Part shown: piece by piece, positions 23,260-33,893 of the stretch
Layout: each line of letters opens with the position of its first letter
Numbering within the stretch: the stretch's first letter is position 1
Assembly (NCBI GenBank): GCA_037179385.1
Contig: CM074189.1
Coordinates: 27,589,648-27,653,647 of the forward strand
Origin: Holothuria scabra
Taxonomy: Eukaryota > Echinodermata > Holothuroidea > Aspidochirotida > Holothuriidae
Reading direction: 5' to 3'
DNA: 64,000 bases
Notes under the pieces: generated by a model
Databases searched by the model: none
What the model saw: only the letters and a program-made list of their open reading frames with translations
Told to the model about the DNA's origin: nothing
Program-made: the position numbers and the translations under genes

Positions 23260-24960
23260 CAGTTGCGTAGCTACAAGTACATACCCCCTCCCTCCTCTCG
23301 GTGCCCCTTTTGAGAAAAACGCGCCACTCCAGGTTCCCGTGGAAAAAAATGGAATTTATTATTAGTCTTCGATATAAATGGCTGGAAGATTTAGAAATTG
23401 TGACCTGTCGAGGTAAGGTTCTATGGTTCCAGGTACAGAGGAACCAGGATTTGCCTCACAGGGGACTAAGCCCCTAGGCAGGGGGGTGGGGGTGGTATGC
23501 GACCAACAAACACAATGAGTCTCCATAAAGATGGTGGAAGGCGTACTTTTCGCGCCCGAAACACACCAATGTTTTTTTTTCTCAAACTTTGAATTATGAA
23601 AAAAAAAAAAAAAAAACTAAAAAATTGAGTGTTAGAAGGAGTAAGTCAAGAGAGTATTGAATTTTTTTGGTTGACAATCTGAATATTATATTCTTTTTCC
23701 AAAAATTGGGTTTTCGTTGAAGACCCTGTCCTTGCTATGGACAAAATCAAGCATATTACGGTATATGATTTCTAGACTACTGTTGAATGTTCAATGATAT
23801 CTGGTTATTCTTCGTATAAACACCGTCTGGCGAAATTGGAAATTTTCCCGGATGGGGGGTAGTCTTACATCCCTAGGGGAATCTAACGCCTACATCCGTT
23901 ACAGCGTAACCCGGTTTTGGATAGTTGGCACCTATTTTCTTTGCCTCCCTCTAAATGAAAAGTTGCTGTATTGCAATTGTAATTCACGTTCAAGTATATG
24001 TAATCTAGTTATTTCAACTGTTATTCTTTGATTGATAATTAATGAATCGAAGCGCTTTGTAGACAATTTTATTGCAGGAACTTGTTATATATTATAAACG
24101 TTTATAGCAGGTCTATTCATCGATTTGAAGAGCAACTTTGGAAAATAATTGCTTATCAATTAAATAATTAAGAAGTACTCGAACTTCAATGGTAAAAGCG
24201 ACACAGAAAACCCACCGGCGACCTCTCCATTTCCTCTCATCCAGAATTAAAAAGGGAATATTTAAGCAAAAATTTAATTTTCATGTGTGAAAGAGGAACC
24301 AAAACTACACAGTGTGGTGAAAGTTCCATTCAAATCCGACATGTAGTTCTGGAGATATTAATAAATGAAGTCAGTAAATTTGTGTTCCAAAGTGAGTTTG
24401 AGGGCCGCAAAGCTTATATCACTTCCTCATATTGACAAGGTATGCTTTGTTTCCTTTTATTTTATTAGACTGTTGTTTTGACCTTGGAGTTAACTGGAAT
24501 AGGACCAAAAATTTGTAAAGTTCTCATGCCATTTAGGCAATCACATTTTAATAATGTGGGTTTTTTGAGGAGAAAATCAACTCTAAAGTTTAAAGAAAAA
24601 CAAAAGACTGTTCACAAATGTGGGTTTATGATGTCATATTTGCTTGCTTCAAGTTAACTCTTTGTTGAAAATGTGAAAACTTTACATGCTCATATCTTGA
24701 GAACAACACATTTCAATGCAAATTTCACCAAAATGCACAGAATAAGTACCCTCTGACATACCAAATCCTGTAATGACCTTAAACCCTTCTTTTAATTTAA
24801 GCGTGACAATCACAACTGACATCAGGCAGTCAGGGCATTAAAATTTGCGTAAGGCTATGGCAAATATAGCACCTGAAGTCTACCTGACGTAGCATAGTCG
24901 TACGCGAACAACTTGAACGAACCTTGTCACATTGATATCAAGGTCCAGTTTCCACTCGTC
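23260..24960. other. isolated hAT-like terminus and unannotated DNA
   Basis: At 23260 the sequence CAGTTGCGTAGCTACAAGT followed by C-rich DNA resembles a hAT left end, but no partner end or 8-bp duplication (gccctaat) was found. The remainder to 24960 has only homopolymer runs (an A run near 23600). Confidence 0.35.
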
Positions 24961-24967
24961 TCTTGAC

Positions 24968-25240
24968 TGCTTGAGGTACACGCTGGTACATGCTGGCACA
25001 TGCACTGGTATGCTAGCAGATATTGGTCCATGCTAGCTGGAACATGCTGGTAGACTTCATGCTGGTACAAGATGGTACATACTAGTGTTGCTGGTGAATG
25101 TTGATACATGCTGGTGTATGTATGCTCGCTTATATTGGTGCATTCTGACGCATGCTTTTACAAGCTGGTGCATGCTGGTATTTACTGGTGCTGTTGGCGC
25201 ATGCTCGCATGTATTGGTGCATGCTAGTGCAGGGGAATTC
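24968..25240. repeat. diverged catgctggt minisatellite
   Basis: Irregular tandem words such as gctggtacatgctgg and ggtgcatgctgg repeat at roughly 10-14 base spacing. The right part (ggcgcatgctcgcatgtat, then tggtgcatgctagt) is almost identical to part of the 128-bp monomer at 28864-29290, so the two arrays share origin. Open frames on both strands here are translated repeat. Confidence 0.8.
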
Positions 25241-26422
25241 GGCAGTAAATTGGACACGGAATTCAAAATTTTAAATGCTTAGAAGGCCTATCAAAATATT
25301 TTCGGGGGAGTTGCTGACTATACATATCAAATTCCTTACATGTAAGTTTCTTATGCATGTGTTATGTGATTTAGGGTGCCTCATTAGTGCTTAAAGCTTA
25401 CGAAACTGGGAATAGTGCCACGGACGGGACATCACATGTTTGACAACCATGTGGCAGTGCTTTAATGGAATGACATAAAAGAAGTTGGGACTTGTTAAGG
25501 ATGCTGTTAGACACATTTGAGTGATTTACCGAAATTGTGAAATTTTTCTGAATTATATTAATTACCCAGACAATATCATAATGTCCCGTCTGTGACAATT
25601 TGGGATATACTTTTAGCCTCAATCAACACTTAACGCATCACTCATGTCCATTTTAAGAATTATCTTACTTATTACATTGATACATCTGTCAAAATTAGCT
25701 GGTATCTAATATCAGCTAATTAGCCCCCAATTTACCAACAAAAAAGTGTCACGGTTGGGACAGGTATGGACTATTTAACATTGAACACTGAGTGTGCTTA
25801 CCCTTACTGTGACTTGTAAATACCAACACCCGACTGTTATACTGTATAGTACAGTATGTGAAAAGAAAAAATGAAAAGGAGGACTGCCTTGAAATGCATT
25901 TACTATACAATGAAGGAATAACTCAATACAAACAAATTTAATCAGAAAATGGTGGTAAATGCTGTTTGCAAGAAACTCTAGTTAAAATTGTCCGACCTAG
26001 TAGATGTGTGACCTATCTTTCCATGTTACACGTATGGCGTTTCATTGTAAGATGCTCCTCTTAATCAACCACTGACCTTTAGGCCCAACGCTGTAGTTTT
26101 GCAGAACAGTTATGTGGAGTCTAAGTAAACTGCATGGGCCTTTGTCTTGGGCATTGTTCTGTAAACCTGTCAGACCTTGGAATCTGGAGTTATCCCAGGA
26201 GATCCAAGAGACATCGTACAGTTGATATGCAAGTTGTTCATATTGACCAGAAAGCCAGATGGTGATTAGGGTGCATGGGCCTGGACTTTTGACAAGGATG
26301 AGTGCCTTTGACATGAGCATACACTTTTGGCAGTAGGCTACCTGTTCAATTTTTTATACAATTCACACTGGATTTATAACCATTGCAACTCCCTGCCGGG
26401 TCACATCTTTTACCCCATTCCC
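25241..26422. other. DNA with a scattered cccgtccgtgac motif
   Basis: A motif close to gtcccgtccgtgac occurs three times: gccacggacgggac at 25417 (inverted), atgtcccgtctgtgac at 25581, and gtgtcacggttgggac at 25746 (inverted). Two more occur at 28459 and 28680. No gene is supported. Confidence 0.5.
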
Positions 26423-27486
26423 ATCCCTCCCAGGGGCGTCACCAGACATTTCATTCTGGGGGGGGGCACTGAGGGGGCACAACGATTTTATGGGGGGCAT
26501 ACAGACTCCACTCATGGCGACGGAGGCGCCACCGAGCGCGAAGCGCGAGGCTCAACGGGTGGGGTCCAGGGGCCCGCCTTAGGGCCCATGGTGGGGTCCT
26601 GGGGCAAAGCCCCCGCGGGGGCTTTCAGGGAGCGAAGCGTGTTTGTGAGGTATTAAAAACGTTATTTAAGGGTAATTTTATTGACTTAACACTGGTCTAA
26701 AAATTACCCCCAGGGTAACTTCAAGTAAGCCTCTCGGTAAAAGACCACTGATTCAACTACCAAGAGCTTATCCGGCTGACATTTTGAAAATGGGGTATAT
26801 AGATGATCTATAGAGAAAAAAGTTGATGGGCACTTCAATGTGAGTTTTGGTGGGGGTCCAGGGGGCGAAGCCCCTGGAAGCTCCTGGGTCTTTAGCGTGT
26901 TTGTAAGGTTTTAAAGTTGTTTTTTAAAAGGGTTGTTTTTACACTGGCCTAAAAAATACTTACAGGGCAATTTCGAGTAAGATTTTATTTTTGATAACAA
27001 CACAAACGTTAGTGAAACTACTCTCAAGAGCGTATCAGGCTGACAATTTGAGGAAGGTGAGCTGCACCGTGACTACAAAGAGAAAGAAAGGCAGTTGATG
27101 GGCAATTAGATGTGATCCTCTGAAGGAAAAATATAGGCTTAATCCTGCTTGAAGGGTTACCTGAGCTGTGCGCCACCTCCAATTGACGTAGTCGGAAGTG
27201 TGAAGAAAATTTTGAAAAAACGTAACCCCTCAGACAGCCGGAAATGGTATTTCCAAGGTTTATTGCGATATTTTCATTTGGAAAACATGAAAATTGACTG
27301 CCTTTTCTTTTCAACAGAGGAATCGAATCCTAAAAAATTCATAGTCACACTCTGACTACAGAAGACATATTTTTTTTGAAAATCTCAAATCTCAGTTGGG
27401 GGGGGGGGCACACGGGGGGCACACGATTTTTCAGGGGGGCACGTTACCCCTGTCCCCCCCCCCTTGGCGACGCCACTGATCCCTCC
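26423..27486. mobile_element. hAT-like non-autonomous element, 1048 bp, with 8-bp target duplication
   Basis: The left end at 26431 is CAGGGGCGTCACCAGACA. The right end at 27478 is, in reverse complement, CAGTGGCGTCGCCAAGG (11 of 13 terminal bases match). Both are flanked by atccctcc (26423-26430, 27479-27486). G-rich tracts lie just inside both ends. The interior has a ~260-bp direct duplication: gcgtgtttgtgagg at 26637 matches gcgtgtttgtaagg at 26895, and gttgatgggcacttcaatg near 26823 matches gttgatgggcaattagatg near 27093. One hairpin module sits at about 27165-27270. There is no transposase. Confidence 0.88.
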
Positions 27487-27617
27487 CCACCTGCCTTGCC
27501 TTATGCACCCACCGCCTGTTGATTTGGTGCAATATCTTTCACATGTCTATCCACATATCTCAGTAGACTAATAGCCTACCTGGTAAAAAGTAATGTAAAT
27601 AGGTATCAAAAATACCC

Positions 27618-28421
27618 GTTACTGTCATGGGCGTCCGCAAGAGGAGGGGGGACTTCCCCCCCCCCCTGGAAAATCAAACTTGTGAAAAAATTAATCAAAA
27701 ATTAAAATAAAAAAATTAAAATAAATCATCAAAATATCTTCACTCACAGCGTCAGTTTTTACATTTGAAATATGCGGACATTTGACCAGGAATGGAAAAA
27801 GAGAAGATGATATGCTTAATAGTGAAATCGTAATTTGGGGACCATAATTTGTGATATCTATTGGAAATTTGTAATTGTAAAAGCTATGCCAAAATTGTAC
27901 TTGTCAGGTATGCAGTGTGCATATGGCATCCGACTATTGATGAATGCGTTGGTCTTGGTTTGGTCTCGTGCTGATCTCAAGTGGCGACGCACGGATGTAA
28001 CTGGGATATACAAGGTGAATATGGGGGGGGGGGGGGGGGGTATGATTCATATTGTGTAACGGACATAGGCCTACATATGCTGTTTAACAGTTTGACAGTT
28101 GTAAGTTTTATAGTGCATAGGCGTGCGAGGCCGTGACCGAAAGACAGATTTCCCTTCAACAATTTTTACATTGAAAATTCTAAAAATCTTAAAATTACAG
28201 TGACATGAAATTCCTGTTTCAGGGCTGGGTACATGCAGCTTAGGACATTCGCCAAGTGTCGTTTCCGGTCATCTGGAGGGTTTGTAAGGCCCACAATTTT
28301 CTTGTTCGCTTCGCGCCAACTGATGGTGGCGCTCCGCTGAGATAGTGTGCACAATCAATCACCCATGAATGACCTCCACCCCCCCCTTATAAAAATTTCT
28401 GCGGACGCCCATGGTTACTGT
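27618..28421. mobile_element. hAT-like MITE, 788 bp, with 8-bp target duplication
   Basis: It begins at 27626 with CATGGGCGTCCGCA and ends at 28413 with the exact reverse complement TGCGGACGCCCATG. It is flanked on both sides by gttactgt (27618-27625, 28414-28421). The hairpin module is present in inverted orientation at about 28245-28350. An 18-G run lies at 28023-28040. There is no transposase frame. The perfect termini and duplication suggest a comparatively young insertion. Confidence 0.9.
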
Positions 28422-28863
28422 TGAATTCAAACATTGTACCACCCATGACATTTGGCAATGTCCCGTCCGTGACGCCATTTTTTTTTTAGAGGGGAGCAAA
28501 GTTCTTTAAAGTTTTTTAAACTGGAGCAAAGTCTTGCATAAAATTTTTGGAAGATAAATCTTTGCAAGTGACTAGAAAGTTCTCTAGTTTGCATTGCACT
28601 TTTCAGAATTTTAATATCACTTGTATTTTCAGAGCATATCTAATTTACATGAACCCATAAAAAATGGTGTCGATTTTCTGTCCCGTCCTTGATACACCTT
28701 AACGAGCCTATAATTAGGTAATTAATAGTGACATATGAAACAAAATATATTTTCTAGGTAATTCAGGCAGGCTAATTTAATATTTAATAAACATTAAGAG
28801 ATTGGAGTCTACTGTTGTTGAGGTAATTCTATTTTAATTGCTGCAAATAAATGCTGATAGCCT
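28422..28863. other. spacer between hAT-like element and minisatellite
   Basis: It contains two more copies of the cccgtccgtgac motif (28459-28473 and 28680-28696). No gene. Confidence 0.5.
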
Positions 28864-29295
28864 ACATGCTGGTGCATGCTGGCGTATACTGGTGTTGCTG
28901 GCGCATGCTGGCATGTATTGGTGCATGCTAGTACATGTCGGCACTCATAAACCGGTACATGCTGGTATAAGTTGATAAATGCTGGTGGCCTACATGCTGG
29001 TGCATGCTGGCGTATACTGGTGTTGCTGGCGCATGCTGGCATGTATTGGTGCATGCTAGTACATGTCGGCACTCATAAACCGGTACATGCTGGTATAAGT
29101 TGATAAATGCTGGTGGCCTACATGCTGGTGCATGCTGGCGTATACTGGTGTTGCTGGCGCATGCTGGCATGTATTGGTGCATGCTAGTACATGTCGGCAC
29201 TCATAAACCGGTACATACTGGTATAGGTTGATAAATGCTGGTAGCCTACATGCTGGTGCACACTAGTGATGCTGGCGCATGCTGGTACATCTGGT
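28864..29295. repeat. 128-bp minisatellite, three full units plus a partial
   Basis: Units start at 28864, 28992, 29120 and 29248, exactly 128 bases apart, each opening acatgctggtgcatgctgg. The first three are nearly identical; the fourth is truncated and diverged. Inside the unit a shorter catgctggt word recurs, so the monomer itself arose from a ~10-12 base repeat. Minus-strand open frames across it, rich in Cys, His and Gln, are translated repeat. Confidence 0.95.
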
Positions 29296-29815
29296 GCCTG
29301 CCGGTTCTTGGTCAGGTCCGTAACCATGGTGCTGATGGAGTGGGGCAAAACGTTTTCCATGTAAAGTGCACTCTTTTTGAGGGCGAAATCCATTGAGGGG
29401 TGTGCCCCCTTTCCCTCTTATGGTAAATGAACTAGCAGCTATTTGTAAGAATAATATACGATCACCATGAGAAAAAGTAGGTCAAGAAATGGTAATTTTG
29501 GTCTGGGCGAGCCGTCACAACCGAGAGTGTGTAGAGAGTCTCACACCACAAGAAAATAAGAAAAAAAATATCTTTAGAGCGATGCAGTAGTTAATTCCGT
29601 AATAGCTTCACAGGATAGCAATCAACTATTATATATTCGATTCAATTATTATATAATCGATGAGCGATACGATATGACGATAGAGGGCGGTATTAGAAAT
29701 CTTAAATTGAAGTTTGTTGTCTATCATGAAGAAACTTCCAAATGGTTCTTTTGTTTCAAAAAATCGCCTAACTAAATTCTTTTATTGTAAGTATGGGGAC
29801 ATTTAAGTATCAGAA
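29296..29815. other. unannotated DNA
   Basis: No gene or clear repeat. A near-direct repeat of attatatattcgattcaa and attatataatcgatgagc lies at about 29626-29665. Confidence 0.45.
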
Positions 29816-29819
29816 CCGG

Positions 29820-30010
29820 CTAGCCTTCCCCATCTGATGCCCAGCTGGAGCCCAGCTAGGCTTTAATCGTTGAGGCTGGGCTTCAACTGGACACCAGCTG
29901 TGAAAGGCTGGTCCAGTTGGGCCCGTGGGAACACCTGACAAACAAGAATGGGTCCCAGGTGGGGCCCACCAAGTAGCCAGGCTGGAGCCCAGTCAGAGCC
30001 CAACTGGGAA
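29820..30010. repeat. cccagctgg-rich segment
   Basis: Variants of gcccagctggagcccag and its near-palindromic core cagctgg recur eight or more times, giving a G+C-rich island in A+T-rich surroundings. It is probably a decayed short tandem repeat or foldback element. A short open frame over it is translated repeat. Confidence 0.6.
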
Positions 30011-30063
30011 TGTCGGCTGGGGGAAATACCTTTAATCTGCGAATCAATTAGTAATCAGAAGGG

Positions 30064-30294
30064 GGACTTGGTGCTGGGACAAACAAGGTTAATAATTCTG
30101 TTAAATATTAGGTTCCTCTTTAATAGCTAGTTGTAGTTTCTAACTTCCTATCTTTGGTTTAAATGCACGGCTTACTGGGACTTGGTGTTGGGACAAACAA
30201 GGTTAATAATTCTGTTAAATGTTAGGTTCCTCTTTAATAGCTATAGTTGTAGTTTCTAACTTCCTATCTTTGGTTTAAATGCACGGCTCACTGG
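30064..30294. repeat. ~114-bp tandem duplication
   Basis: The unit starting ggacttggtgctgggac at 30064 is repeated at 30178 (ggacttggtgttgggac). The copies differ by about three substitutions and a 3-base insertion (gctagttg versus gctatagttg). It is a recent duplication. Confidence 0.92.
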
Positions 30295-30870
30295 GCCCTT
30301 CAAACCGAAAGTGCTTAGTTTACTTTTCTCATCCTCTCATTAAAAATGGCTATCCATGCGTGTCAGCCGGTGCAATGTACGTAGGGTGCTTAGCATGAAC
30401 CGGGATATCCGTAGCTACTTTACTATATCAAGCTTGGCAACTTTATGAAAACCTTGGGGATATAACATATTCAGCACAGTTACGTGAGTACGGTAATTGT
30501 TGATAGGCACTGACTGCTAGCTGGAAAACAACTCCATAGCGATATATCTGACAATATAGGCCTATAAGTGACAACCTCACAGCAGTAGGCCTTGTTGTCG
30601 CGAAGTAGAAGGTTGCAGTTATAATATGTCCATGCACAATAACATCGCGCCTATATACATGCCAACTGATAAAAACGTGGCAGTACAGTTTGCCCTCAAC
30701 GAAAGCCAATTGTGACTTTTTATCTTAGCAGTTGGTCGCATTTAACCTACATCTGTCAATGAAAAGTTTACAGAGAGGAACAATCTTTTTAGCAAAGGGA
30801 TGTACTAGAATACTACGCCGGCTAGTTCAACTTCTTCGAAGTGCCGCAGTATTCAATTGAAAGACGGAAA
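30295..30870. other. unannotated DNA
   Basis: No gene is supported. The minus-strand 88-codon frame at 30443-30709 has no recognisable domain. Confidence 0.45.
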
Positions 30871-30872
30871 TA

Positions 30873-31090
30873 CAGTCACCCACTTGAGTTAGTGAGGTAC
30901 GTACTAGACTGTCCTCTTTTTAATGTTTGTTGAGGATCACGTGACCATATTTTTTTTCTCTTCAGTTTTTAAATTTACTAGAGGAATAACTGCTTGGATA
31001 AAATTGAACATGCAATACTGAAGTTCTAAAATATGATGAAGTTTACGCCAAGAAATTAGAAGGAGTACCATGAAGAACTGGTAAAGTGAT
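30873..31090. repeat. CCAAT/E-box dispersed repeat, copy 1 (diverged)
   Basis: It shares cagtcaccca, tactagactgtcct, gatcacgtgacc, aaatttacta, taactgcttgg and aaaatatgatgaa with the copies at 31380, 46078 and 48005. The ATTGGCTG word kept in the others is degraded here, while the E-box is the canonical cacgtg. Confidence 0.7.
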
Positions 31091-31379
31091 GAACGCATTA
31101 CGGTACGGAGGCAGGTGAACTAGTTCGCCGATGGTTACAGTGGGGTTCTCCCCTACCCAAGCTTTAAAATAATAGCAAAAACGGCAAAAAGATGACCGCT
31201 TAACTTAATTATACACGAGATCCTAAAAGAGAACTAAAAATTTAAAACTTATCAGTATTTTTAGCGGGAAAGCCCAAACCTGTCAACCGGCCTGACAACT
31301 TATGAAATGAAAAGTGGAAAGCAGTCACGTGACCGGGTAATGAGACAAACAAAGACAGAAGGCGGGAGGGGCCGACTAG

Positions 31380-31605
31380 AGGACGGATGTCCACATCTTG
31401 AAGTAACCGTTGCCTAAAAGGCAAGAGCCCTTGATTTGAAGTAGTGTAGAAGACCGCGTGTTTCATGATTGGCTGTTGAGAGTCATGTGACAGCAATTTT
31501 CCTCTTCAAATGTGAAATTTACTAGAAATAACTGCTTGGTTCGCCTGGAATATGCAATATGGAAGTTTCAAGATATGTGGATGGATACTGTGAAAAGAAT
31601 CGAGA
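31380..31605. repeat. CCAAT/E-box dispersed repeat, copy 2
   Basis: It contains the core atgattggctgttgagagtc followed by atgtgacag, then ttttcctcttcaaatgtg, aaatttactagaaataactg and cttggttcgcctgga. The same order occurs in the other three copies. It lies about 300 bases after copy 1, in the same orientation. Confidence 0.75.
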
Positions 31606-31770
31606 AGAAAACTGACATTTACCTCTTTCTTCAAAAAAAAAAAAAATTGGGGGACCGCTTTGAACAATACAACACATCCTTCCTTCGAGAACCATGGTAA
31701 TGAAGACAGGTAGGTTTGTTACACTCGTATTTTTATTATAAAAAGAAACGAAAAAAAAAAATACTACAAA

Positions 31771-32913
31771 TAGTCCGTGGGCCGAAGGGGCCCACGTGGC
31801 AACCCCCCCCCCCCCCCTAGAATTGATGAAACATGAGTAGGAATGTAGTTCAAAATGTAAGTTTCCAGAATTTTTAATGCTAACATTGATAGCCATCTAT
31901 GGGTAGCCATTTTAGTTTATTTGAGATATCATCTCATATCAAAATTTGTGCCATTTTGGTTAAATTGAGATATCATATCAAAATTTGTGTATTTTTTGAT
32001 AGGAATATATTTTAATGATTATTTTTTGTACTTTTTATTATAAATTGACATAATTACCGCACTGGCGGTCATTTTTCTTTTCCGCGATATTGGTTGATCT
32101 CAGTGACGATAAATTGTTTTTAAAGTATAATTTAATGTACATGTCGTAAAATATGGCCAGATTTTAAAGGCAACTATGTTTAAATTATTTTTAATAATTA
32201 TTTTTCATATTACATTTTTAAATTTTGGATTTTTTTTGTGATTTCCGCCATCTCGGTTTGGTTGTGGTCCTGCAAAAATATTAAAAATAATGCTTAAAAT
32301 ACGCTTCAACTGCAAACGGAAAGTTTTAAAATTTTTGATTGAAATATATTTTAAATGAATACTTTTTGTAATTTTTGAACTGAGTTTCTCCTTTTTTACA
32401 CTTGTTGACCGTTGACCTACATCCCTTCGTCACAAAAATAAATCTAATTAAGTACGGAAGCTTAAATATACAAGGGGACGTCTAATCAACACTTTTCATT
32501 TAGCTAACACATTTTTATGCAAATCCAGGGTAAAATGGCTGTATCAAAATGGGCGAGCTACACTTGGGCATCTTTCAAAATTGGTGGTCTTTTGACCTCT
32601 GATGACCTCATTATTAACATAATTTGCATTGTTACGTTTTTGTGGGATAGAATTGATCAAGACGAACATTTTGATGGGTCATTCGTCAAAAAGTAACTAT
32701 CATTTTTAGAGTTATTGATTTTAACATTTCCCTTACCCCCAAAATTATAGTCACTTAGTTGTCGTGCACTATCAATATTTAAACCTAAAGAAACCCTTAA
32801 GGAATCAATTTTAACATAAAGAGCTGAAAAGTTACACTTTAAAGTACATTCCTATCCCTGTTCCATGGAAATTCAAAGGGGTTGCTAGGTTGGCCCCTCC
32901 AGCCCACGGACTA
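31771..32913. mobile_element. TA-flanked inverted-repeat element, 1139 bp
   Basis: The left end from 31773 reads GTCCGTGGGCCGAAGGGGCC and the right end, in reverse complement, reads GTCCGTGGGCTGGAGGGGCC. The match continues with gaps to a gcaacccc block, about 34 bases in all. TA flanks both ends (31771-31772, 32912-32913). The interior is A+T-rich with partially repeated words (gatatcat..tcaaaatttgtg twice) and no open frame of note. The TA flanks fit Tc1/mariner-type targeting, but the family is not identified. Confidence 0.75.
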
Positions 32914-33351
32914 ATACCAAATGCAGACTGCGGCCTAAGCTGTTCTAAGTTTGCATCCGATTACAAAAAATGTGTATTCTGGGAGCCAACTCTCCTCGAT
33001 TTTCGGAATACAATTTTCATAATATACTAGGGCGAAAAACCCCTTGACTAACTTGACTACCTTAACCTTCTAAAAGAAAGTATTTAGGAATCAAACGTTT
33101 CCCTAAACACGTTTTGTCCCACACTTTGTAAACATGCTTTGATGCTGCACACCTATTTAACCCCTATGATAATTTCACCTTTAAACACGGTTTGATTGCT
33201 TAATTAATAGCTAAACATACTAATAATTTAAACCTGCTAACAAAGATGGGGGAAGAAGAAGTGTTTAATTGCTAAGCACGTTTTTAAGAATGTAGTGCGT
33301 AAATGGCAGTGGGGTTAACTATTTCTCAATTCTGTTACACTAATTGTTAGT
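32914..33351. other. unannotated DNA
   Basis: Nothing recognisable. Confidence 0.45.
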
Positions 33352-33654
33352 TTAAAGGCCCAGTTTCCTCACCCCAAACAGAACCAATTCTTCTAACCTT
33401 CTTCATGAAGCCCCTCCCACAATTGTCTGAAATCATCCTCAACCAGATACAATCTTAGTTTTATGCTTCAAGGTGAGTATAGAAAAACTCAATTTATATA
33501 ATCAAAACACTCTCAGTACCGTTCGTATGTGTAATGTAAGCTTTGGTTCTCTGCATTGTTTGAATTAGCTGTCACTCAAAGATCTGAGCCAATTGAGAAT
33601 TTCGGTACCCATGTACCAAAATTGTAGTTTTGGGTGAGAGGTTTGGCCCTTTAA
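33352..33654. mobile_element. TTAA-flanked MITE, copy 1
   Basis: Between TTAA at 33352 and TTAA at 33651 lies a 295-bp unit beginning AGGCCCAGTTTCCTCACCCC and ending, in reverse complement, AGGGCCAAACCTCTCACCC. The TTAA duplication is the hallmark of piggyBac-type insertion. Three more copies are at 44332, about 52369 and about 57580. Shared interior words include agcccctcccaca, caaaacactctcagta and gcattgtttgaat. Confidence 0.8.
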
Positions 33655-33856
33655 GGGACATGTTCAAAGCGCCAAGCATAATCCTTCTCAAAGAATACAG
33701 GACAGGAAGTTACACGGTTGCATACTTCCTTGCACTAATGATTGACAAGTAATAGCAAAAATTAAACCCTACCCCCCCCCTCCCCCAGCCACACGTCATA
33801 TGCCAGTTACCGTAGCTACTAGGAAAGTGCCCTAGTAAATACAAAGCCATGCCTCA
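33655..33856. other. short spacer
   Basis: Only a C-rich run near 33772-33785 is notable. Confidence 0.4.
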
Positions 33857-33893
33857 CCATGGAAGTACTACCTCCGAGGTAGTACTTCCATGG
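33857..33893. repeat. near-perfect palindrome, 18-bp arms, 1-base spacer
   Basis: The arm ccatggaagtactacctc (33857-33874) is the exact reverse complement of 33876-33893, separated by one C. Such a tight palindrome forms a cruciform or hairpin with almost no loop and is normally unstable. Confidence 0.92.

Noticed and set aside
23260..23900. Complete hAT element starting CAGTTGCGTAGC
   Set aside because: No matching right end or repeat of gccctaat was found, so only an isolated terminus is claimed.
24927..25282. Open frames on both strands with Cys/His/Ala repeats
   Set aside because: They are a translation of the catgctggt minisatellite.
28864..29295. CRISPR-like array
   Set aside because: It has 128-bp units with no unique spacers, in a eukaryotic genome; it is an ordinary minisatellite.
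28809..29393. Cys/His-rich minus-strand open frames that look like a repeated small protein
   Set aside because: They are the translated 128-bp minisatellite, which is a multiple-of-three-minus-one period, and appear only because the unit lacks stops in some frames.
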